Below, piece by piece: positions 1 to 5,595 of a DNA stretch of 9,061 nt. The stretch lies in the NCBI GenBank assembly GCA_023146575.1, contig JAGLBU010000047.1:1-9061 (forward strand), read 5' to 3'. The notes beneath the pieces are model-generated. The model did not search any database. It was not told the DNA's origin and saw only the letters and a program-made list of their open reading frames with translations. The stretch is from Methylococcales bacterium. GTDB lineage: Bacteria > Pseudomonadota > Gammaproteobacteria > Methylococcales > Methylomonadaceae. Both the position numbers and the translations under genes were made by a program. Position 1 is the stretch's first letter. Every line of letters begins with the position of its first letter.

Positions 1-855
1 GGATTAAATACCAAATTAAATCAAGCCTCTGAATCCTATTCAAAATCCGCTTTTAATGCGGCGATTGATTCTCTCGCCTGTGCCAGTGGTGGTTCACCTA
101 TGCCCACGTCTATTGCACTTGCAGAGCAAGATCTAAGTTCTAATTCAGGGACAACCGCACTGATTATTTTAAGTGATGGTTTTGAGTTGGACAGCTCGCC
201 TTATGCTGCCGCAAAAGCTTTAAAAGCCCGTTATGGGGATAAGCTTTGTATCTATACGGTATGGGTTGGAAATCCTCGTGATGATGAAGGTCGTCGCACA
301 CTTTTAAACTTGTCTAATATTGGTTCTTGTGGCTTTAGTACCGCGGTAACTGATATTGCGTCTAGCGCTGGTATGGGAAATTTTGTTGAAAAAGTATTTT
401 TTAAACGCGGTGCACCTGCGCCAATTTCAGAAGGCGATGCTGATAAAGATGGCGTTTTAGACAGCAAAGATAAATGCCCAGGCACTCCAATTGGTGCAAA
501 AGTAAACGCACTTGGGTGTTGGGTACTTGAAGGGGTTAATTTTGATACCAACAAATCAAACATTAAATCTAGATACTATTCTTTATTAAACGAAGCTGCC
601 GTGGTCTTAAAAAGAAACCCAGGGCTAACCATTGAAGTGCAAGGGCATACGGATAGTGTAGGCTCTGATCAATATAATGCTCGTTTATCGGAGCGTCGTG
701 CTAATTCGGTGAAAAATTATTTACGCAAACAAGCCAACGGTAATGCGTCTTTAAAATCACGTGGTTATGGTGAAGTAAATCCAATTGCAAGTAATGCAAC
801 CTCTGAAGGTCGCGCACAAAACCGTCGTGTCCAGTTAGACGTTATTAAACGATAA
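1..855 (+). CDS. OmpA-family protein with VWA-like domain and TSP3-type linker (5' truncated)
   Basis: The frame is open from the first base, so the true start lies outside the window; 284 residues remain. The Met at base 100 is internal. In partial numbering, residues 1-135 look like the second half of a von Willebrand A domain: GGSPM resembles the metal-site loop GGTP, and a hydrophobic strand ending in LSDGFE matches the conserved strand before the DG motif. Residues about 146-173 are an Asp-rich DADKDGVLDSKDKCPGTP segment typical of calcium-binding thrombospondin type 3 linkers. Residues about 176-282 are an OmpA C-terminal domain with VNFDTNKS, GHTDSVGS, the LSERRA helix and a final NRRVQLDV, the family's peptidoglycan-binding signature. 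The inferred role is a periplasmic or outer-membrane protein tethered to peptidoglycan, with the VWA part binding a partner. The signal peptide and the metal-binding DxSxS motif would be upstream and cannot be checked. The gene ends at an intrinsic terminator and appears unrelated to the opposing pel genes. Confidence 0.88.
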   Translation, partial: GLNTKLNQASESYSKSAFNAAIDSLACASGGSPMPTSIALAEQDLSSNSGTTALIILSDGFELDSSPYAAAKALKARYGDKLCIYTVWVGNPRDDEGRRTLLNLSNIGSCGFSTAVTDIASSAGMGNFVEKVFFKRGAPAPISEGDADKDGVLDSKDKCPGTPIGAKVNALGCWVLEGVNFDTNKSNIKSRYYSLLNEAAVVLKRNPGLTIEVQGHTDSVGSDQYNARLSERRANSVKNYLRKQANGNASLKSRGYGEVNPIASNATSEGRAQNRRVQLDVIKR

Positions 856-880
856 ATTAAGGTTTAATTCCATTTATGGA

Positions 881-914
881 GGGAGGTGTGATTTAATCAT
901 GCTTCCCTTTTTTT
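881..914 (+). terminator. Rho-independent terminator after the OmpA-family gene
   Basis: A 12-bp stem (881-892 with 896-907) closes a 3-base TTA loop. It has three G-U wobbles, three G-C pairs at the base (GGG/CCC), and is followed directly by seven T residues (908-914). It lies 25 bases after the TAA stop of the OmpA-family gene and is oriented to end that transcript. Because msrB starts only 15 bases after the T-run, the terminator also separates the two genes, or lets msrB be expressed at low level by read-through. Confidence 0.85.
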
Positions 915-928
915 AGTTCAGTAAAATT

Positions 929-1318
929 ATGAAACCTATTCCATCAAAAGAAGCCCTAAAACAAACCCTAAGCCCTGAGCAATTTAATATTTGTTGTAAC
1001 AAAGGCACGGAAATAGCCTTTTCAGGAAAATATGTTGATTGTAAACAAGCAGGAACGTATACCTGTGTCTGTTGTGGCAATAAGCTATTTTCATCCAATA
1101 CAAAATACGATTCAGGCAGTGGATGGCCAAGTTTTTGGGAAGCCTTAACGTCCAGTAGTATCAAAGAAGTGACCGATAAAACACACGGAATGCAACGTGT
1201 AGAAGTCGTATGTCAAAACTGTCAATCACATCTAGGGCATGTTTTCCTTGATGGCCCGCAACCGACTGGCTTACGCTATTGCATTAATTCGGCTGCTTTA
1301 AAAGCGGATTTTGATTAG
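929..1318 (+). CDS. msrB: Peptide-methionine (R)-S-oxide reductase MsrB
   Basis: This enzyme reduces the R epimer of methionine sulfoxide in oxidised proteins back to methionine, normally with thioredoxin as electron donor. The 129-residue product is a full-length single-domain MsrB. Visible family motifs are GTE (26-28), the first zinc pair C46-x-x-C49 in TCVCCGNKLF, the SGSGWPSFW block (62-70), the second zinc pair C95-x-x-C98, SHLGHVF (100-106) and RYCIN with catalytic Cys118. No signal peptide is present, so it is cytoplasmic. The ATG at 929 gives the expected N-terminus, and the closest upstream ATG (900) hits a stop within a few codons. No convincing Shine-Dalgarno sequence precedes 929. 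The protein has nine cysteines; C22, C23, C38 and C48 are beyond the four zinc ligands and the catalytic residue. Its stop overlaps the converging pelB stop by 4 bases. The family call is secure; the promoter is not identified. Confidence 0.95.
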   Translation: MKPIPSKEALKQTLSPEQFNICCNKGTEIAFSGKYVDCKQAGTYTCVCCGNKLFSSNTKYDSGSGWPSFWEALTSSSIKEVTDKTHGMQRVEVVCQNCQSHLGHVFLDGPQPTGLRYCINSAALKADFD

Positions 1319-1324
1319 TCAAAA
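1309..1324. repeat. Short inverted repeat over the convergent msrB/pelB stops
   Basis: TTTTGA (1309-1314) and TCAAAA (1319-1324) form a perfect 6-bp inverted repeat with a TTAG loop. The loop contains the overlapping stop codons: TAG of msrB (1316-1318) and TAA of pelB (1315-1317, minus strand). There is only one G-C pair and no T-run beyond the stem on either side. It is therefore at best a weak bidirectional terminator or RNA end-stabilising element, and may be chance. Confidence 0.35.
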
Positions 1325-4300
1325 CGAATACTGTAACGTAATTCCACTGCTTTAGTGGCAATTGAATTAACCCCACCTTGCGAATCCACATAACGACCAA
1401 TTAAGCTTAGATCATCTTCTTCAAATACTCGGACACCGACACCCGCTTCAGCCGACATACCTAAGCCTGAAAAAGGATCACTGACAAACAAACCTAAATC
1501 TAAATAATAATGCAAATTTTGCTCCACAAAACCAAACGGACGTAGTTCACCGTCATAAATGGTTAAATTCAAGCCTAATTCTTTATAACTGTCACTTAAA
1601 ATACGACCAATTCCTGCATCAGTTCCTAAGCTTCGTTGAATTTCAAAGGGAAGTTTATCGACCAAACTCGCCTGACTAATCGTACCGTGTAAATTAACAT
1701 TTATGCTCGGATGCTCAAAATGAATCCGATGTCCAAATTGCATGCCTGCGATAAAGCCTGTGCCTAAGGTATCACCTGAACGAGTTTTATAATGATTGCC
1801 TTGAATATTGGCTGAAAAATAATTCCGTTTATCAATTTCGCCTTCAAGACTCAAGGTTATATTATCCTTTGCGCCTAATAAACGAAAGGCATCACTTTCA
1901 TCTGAGGTTTTATTGTACGACCCTTCTAACGTTACTGACCAGCCTTCCCAAATATATCGCCGAGCGCCAGCCTCTACACTCAATAAATCCTGATCCTCAC
2001 GTAAACTAGCACGCGTTTTTAACCAATATTCATTATGTAATTCACGGTGTTGCCATTTTAAAGAAAGATTCTGTTCTTGCGATTGATCTGAATGTACGAT
2101 TAAACTAGGACTACTGGAGGATAAATCAAGATATTCATAATCCGCCCAAAAAGTATTTTGCACCCGTGTTACTGCCGCTGTGGATTTAAAACTTATCAAA
2201 TCAAGCCCACTTAAGTTTTCTGTTTTTAAACGCGTCGCAAAACCATTAGGGTTACGAATCCCTAAACTGGCAGCTTGCCGACGCAGGACATCACGCTCAT
2301 TAACCTGCTGATCGGCATTTAGATAATCGCGTGCCATGATTAAGGATTCTTGCTCACGACCAACTTTTTGTAAACCCACTACCACATCAGTTTTTAACAA
2401 TTTTTTAGGACTTTTTAAGATCTGTTCAATCTTGTTAATATCATTGTCATAAACCGCAATTGCCATTTTTTGCCACGCGGCAAGTTGAACCCGTTTAGAG
2501 ACTTCTTTATACAAATAATGGCGGGCTGATCGTAGACGACTTTGCGCTAATAACCACGTAATTCGATATTCATCAAACAAGGCGCGCTTTAAGGTTTTAT
2601 CCTGTTTTTGTTCAAATTTAAACCATTTTTCACTTACATCAATCCCCATTTCTTCTCGAAGGGCTTCGGCATAACGGCGCTTAAGTTCTTCATGAGCGCG
2701 GCTATCAGTTTTTGGTAACGCATCGACCATTGTTGGGCGGAGTTTAGTTAAAATAAACCCTCTAATGACATTGGCCTTTTTATCTTCACCCGCTTCTAAT
2801 AAGGTTTCAGCATAACTGAGTAATAATACATACGCCATTGGGTTATTTTTAACCGCTTTTGCATACCACTCAACGGCTTTATTCGGCAATGCTAAGCGTC
2901 TGTAAGCTGTCGCAATTGGCTCCCATAAATCAGGGTTTGTGCCATGTTTTGCAATTAATATTGCTAGATACGCGGCTAATTCAACATCAGAATCATGGGT
3001 AATCATGTGCCATAACAAAGCACTACGAGCGCTAAGAGAATCTTCATTAATTGAAATGGCTTTGAGCAGAAACTCTTTCGCCTTTTTAACCTTTTTTTCT
3101 CTTATGGCAATATCAGCTTTTACAATCCAAATATTGGCATCTTCTTCAAACAACGTGGTTTCAGTTTCTGCAATCGTAATTAAGGCATTAACTTGTTCGG
3201 TTTTTTTTAGCCGAACGGCCATATCAATAGCCCCATACAAATAACTTGCATGTTTATATTTTTTCCAGCCGACTAAGTATAATTCCAACTGACTTTCATC
3301 ATCACCTGCCCCACGATTAAGCTCAATCAATCGTGAAAATAACTCTCCGTTTAAACCATTATTTTTTAATAGATAGCTATAGCCTTGTTTTGCCGCTTCA
3401 TCACGACCTAATGACCAACTTATTTCAGAATACAATTTCCAAAATTCATTTTTTTTGGTTTCGGTGCTATAGACATCATCGGATAAGACTTCCCATGCGG
3501 TATCTATCTCGGCCAAGCGTAACCAAATTTTTACTTTTCGCCAATCAATTTCAAGGGTATTACCAAAGTTGTTACCAATTATATCTAAGGTTTTTATTGC
3601 ATCATGATAGCGTGCAATTTCCTCTTCGGTTTCAGCTAAATAAAGCCATACGGTTTTATGTTTTGGCCATTTTTTGACGTAATTTTTTAATTGCGTCACC
3701 CCCGCATCTAAAAAACCTGCCGCTTGTAAAACCTTATAATAAGAAGCGGCTTCTTCTTCTGTTAATTGACGTTTGCTGGATATATCACGGTAAAATTCCG
3801 CTACTTCGTCATATTTAAAAAGTGCTATACCAAGCTTAATTGCATCCGTAATGTAGTTTTCTTTTCCTGTTTTTTGATACAACCAACGCCACTGTTTTAA
3901 GGTTAACGCTTGCTCTATATTCCAAAGGGCAATATCAGCTAATTGTTGATGTGCTTTTATATTATTAGGATTAACAGCCACTTGTTGTTGTGCATATTTT
4001 AACGCGCCAGTTAAGTTTTTAGCGGCTAATTCAAATTGTATTTGCTGGGCGATGAGTTTAGGATCATTGGGTTTATTTTTTAATAACCGTAAGCCTAATG
4101 CTGTTACTGCATCTTGATTGCCTACGGCTTGTTCAAAGTGTATTTGATTGGCTAAAAAAGTAGGATCATTCGGCTTAGTGGCTAATAATCGCACACCTAA
4201 TTTTTGGACGGCGGCTTGATTGCCTAGTGCTTGTTCAACGTGTATTTGATTGGTTAAAAAAGTTGGGTTTTTGGGGGCAGTGGCTAATAATCGCATGCCT

Positions 4301-5595
4301 AATTTTTGGGCGGCGGCTTGATTGCCTAGTGCTTGTTCAAACTGTATTTGATTGGTTAAAAAAGTCGGATTTTTGGGATTAGTGGCTAATAAGCGCCTGC
4401 CTAATTTTTGCACCGCTTTTGGATTTTTTAAGGCTTGTTCATAATAAATTTGATTAGTGAGGTATTTGGGGTTTTTTGGTTTTTTTGCTAATAACCGTAA
4501 GCCTAAATTTCGGACTGATTTATGATTTTTTAGTACTTGTTCATAGCCTATTTGATTGGTTAATAATTTAATATCGTTTGGTTTTTTGGCCAGTAATTTA
4601 AAGCCTAAAGCACTGGTTAACTTTTTATCTTTTAACGCGGCTGCTAAGTTAATTTGAAAAGCCAATAAATTTATTTCGGTTGACGGCTTGTTTTTAAGGG
4701 TTTTTTTGACCCACGCCATACTACTTTTAGGCTCATTTGCACCCAATTCGCGTTTAATTTGTGCCTGCAATAATTTTTTATTAAAATCGGAACGGCTAAG
4801 GCTTAATCGTCCCCAGTCTCGTGCTTGGGCGGGCGCTTTGGCATAACCTGCGATCTTGATTCCAAGTGCCAACATGGTGGCGGATTTATTAAATTTTGGC
4901 ACATAAACTTTTGCCCGTGCGAATGCCGCGTTTACTTTTCCTGCCGATAATAAAGCTTCTATTTCTTTAATTGCATAATAATGCGCATCTTTTGCTGCTT
5001 CTTCAGCTTGTGCTGAATGAATACCAATTAACGACCATACAATCTCTTGAGTGGTGGCAATGTGGTTAAAACTTTGAGGTTCTCCTAATAAAGTCACAAG
5101 ATGCTGATAAATTTCAGCGGCTAAAACGGGTTTTCCCAATTGAAAACTGCGCTCTGCCAACCAATCAAGTGAAGACGCTTGTTTAATTTTAGGATAGTAA
5201 TCTTTAATAGTTTTAACTAATATTACTTGTTTTGCCTCTTTTAACGCATCATTCGTTTCGGCAAAATATTGCTGAAATAAAATATCCAGCATTAAAAATC
5301 GTGCATTTTCATTTGGATTTTTTTCCGCTAATAAAGAATTTAGGGTCTTTTGAGCCTCAGCTAAATTCCCCATTGCGACTAGCTCACGGGTTAAGCGGAG
5401 TCGTAAGGTGTGATCTTCAGGGTTTTTTTCCAGTAATACTTTTAAATATTGTACGGAAGTTAAATCAATTTGTTTTTTATCAAAGGTGTCTAAAAACTTT
5501 CCTCCAGGAAATAAAACAAAAAATCCTGCAATGATAATAATGGCAAAAAGTAACAATGACCATTTGGAAAAAAGCGCGGTTTCATTAGTATCCAC
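1315..5595 (-). CDS. pelB: Pel exopolysaccharide export scaffold/outer-membrane porin PelB
   Basis: PelB spans the periplasm: an inner-membrane anchor, a long tetratricopeptide (TPR) scaffold that in Pseudomonas engages PelA, and a C-terminal outer-membrane beta-barrel through which Pel exits. This 1426-residue protein shows one N-terminal transmembrane helix (about residues 12-31, LLLFAIIIIAGFFVLF). Helical repeats fill about 45-1110, including six clear 34-residue TPR-like units at 330-533. A C-terminal region (about 1145-1426) has alternating, aromatic-rich strands suited to a barrel, ending in a strand VELRYSIRFD. The start is GTG, chosen because GAGG lies 7 bases upstream and the next residues lead straight into the membrane anchor. 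It overlaps the end of pelA by 11 bases, implying translational coupling. Pseudomonas PelB is about 1190 residues, so this one is longer, probably by extra TPR units. Assignment rests on architecture plus the pelG and pelA neighbours. No pelC follows; the next gene is convergent msrB. Confidence 0.9.
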   Translation of the reverse strand: MDTNETALFSKWSLLLFAIIIIAGFFVLFPGGKFLDTFDKKQIDLTSVQYLKVLLEKNPEDHTLRLRLTRELVAMGNLAEAQKTLNSLLAEKNPNENARFLMLDILFQQYFAETNDALKEAKQVILVKTIKDYYPKIKQASSLDWLAERSFQLGKPVLAAEIYQHLVTLLGEPQSFNHIATTQEIVWSLIGIHSAQAEEAAKDAHYYAIKEIEALLSAGKVNAAFARAKVYVPKFNKSATMLALGIKIAGYAKAPAQARDWGRLSLSRSDFNKKLLQAQIKRELGANEPKSSMAWVKKTLKNKPSTEINLLAFQINLAAALKDKKLTSALGFKLLAKKPNDIKLLTNQIGYEQVLKNHKSVRNLGLRLLAKKPKNPKYLTNQIYYEQALKNPKAVQKLGRRLLATNPKNPTFLTNQIQFEQALGNQAAAQKLGMRLLATAPKNPTFLTNQIHVEQALGNQAAVQKLGVRLLATKPNDPTFLANQIHFEQAVGNQDAVTALGLRLLKNKPNDPKLIAQQIQFELAAKNLTGALKYAQQQVAVNPNNIKAHQQLADIALWNIEQALTLKQWRWLYQKTGKENYITDAIKLGIALFKYDEVAEFYRDISSKRQLTEEEAASYYKVLQAAGFLDAGVTQLKNYVKKWPKHKTVWLYLAETEEEIARYHDAIKTLDIIGNNFGNTLEIDWRKVKIWLRLAEIDTAWEVLSDDVYSTETKKNEFWKLYSEISWSLGRDEAAKQGYSYLLKNNGLNGELFSRLIELNRGAGDDESQLELYLVGWKKYKHASYLYGAIDMAVRLKKTEQVNALITIAETETTLFEEDANIWIVKADIAIREKKVKKAKEFLLKAISINEDSLSARSALLWHMITHDSDVELAAYLAILIAKHGTNPDLWEPIATAYRRLALPNKAVEWYAKAVKNNPMAYVLLLSYAETLLEAGEDKKANVIRGFILTKLRPTMVDALPKTDSRAHEELKRRYAEALREEMGIDVSEKWFKFEQKQDKTLKRALFDEYRITWLLAQSRLRSARHYLYKEVSKRVQLAAWQKMAIAVYDNDINKIEQILKSPKKLLKTDVVVGLQKVGREQESLIMARDYLNADQQVNERDVLRRQAASLGIRNPNGFATRLKTENLSGLDLISFKSTAAVTRVQNTFWADYEYLDLSSSSPSLIVHSDQSQEQNLSLKWQHRELHNEYWLKTRASLREDQDLLSVEAGARRYIWEGWSVTLEGSYNKTSDESDAFRLLGAKDNITLSLEGEIDKRNYFSANIQGNHYKTRSGDTLGTGFIAGMQFGHRIHFEHPSINVNLHGTISQASLVDKLPFEIQRSLGTDAGIGRILSDSYKELGLNLTIYDGELRPFGFVEQNLHYYLDLGLFVSDPFSGLGMSAEAGVGVRVFEEDDLSLIGRYVDSQGGVNSIATKAVELRYSIRFD
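3997..4608 (-). repeat. Six tandem 102-bp units encoding 34-residue TPR-like repeats in pelB
   Basis: Residues 330-533 of PelB divide into six head-to-tail 34-residue units, each opening LGxRLLA-like, followed by a P, then LTNQI, (Y/F)EQAL and a short AV/AA end. Units start at residues 330, 364, 398, 432, 466 and 500; a degenerate seventh begins at 534. Units 3 and 4 (4303-4404 and 4201-4302) differ at about 10 of 102 bases by eye, far closer than TPRs usually are. Unit 5 (4099-4200) is next most similar; units 1, 2 and 6 are more diverged. The period is a multiple of three, so gain or loss of a unit keeps the frame. Confidence 0.9.

Noticed and set aside
100..102. ATG as the start of the OmpA-family gene
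   Set aside because: The same frame is open from base 1 with VWA-like sequence, there is no ribosome site before base 100, and starting there would cut the metal-site loop GGSPM.
252..563. Minus-strand open frame opposite the OmpA-family gene
   Set aside because: It lies wholly antisense to a well-supported coding region, has no recognisable domain and no ribosome site; the same applies to the minus-strand frame at 913-1164 opposite msrB.
922..927. TAAAAT resembling a -10 promoter box just before msrB
   Set aside because: It would place the transcript start inside the msrB start codon region, and no matching -35 is visible; in A+T-rich DNA such a hexamer is expected by chance.
3195..3216. 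Perfect 6-bp inverted repeat GTTCGG/CCGAAC around a T-run within pelB
   Set aside because: The T-run is in the loop, not after the stem, so it is not a terminator; it lies in a conserved coding frame (RLKKTEQ) and is most simply coincidence.
2939..3677. Plus-strand open frames at 2939-3244 and 3333-3677 inside pelB
   Set aside because: They are antisense to a continuous pelB frame and have low-complexity, non-family-like composition; the frames at 5232-5534 and 8194-8469 are rejected for the same reason.
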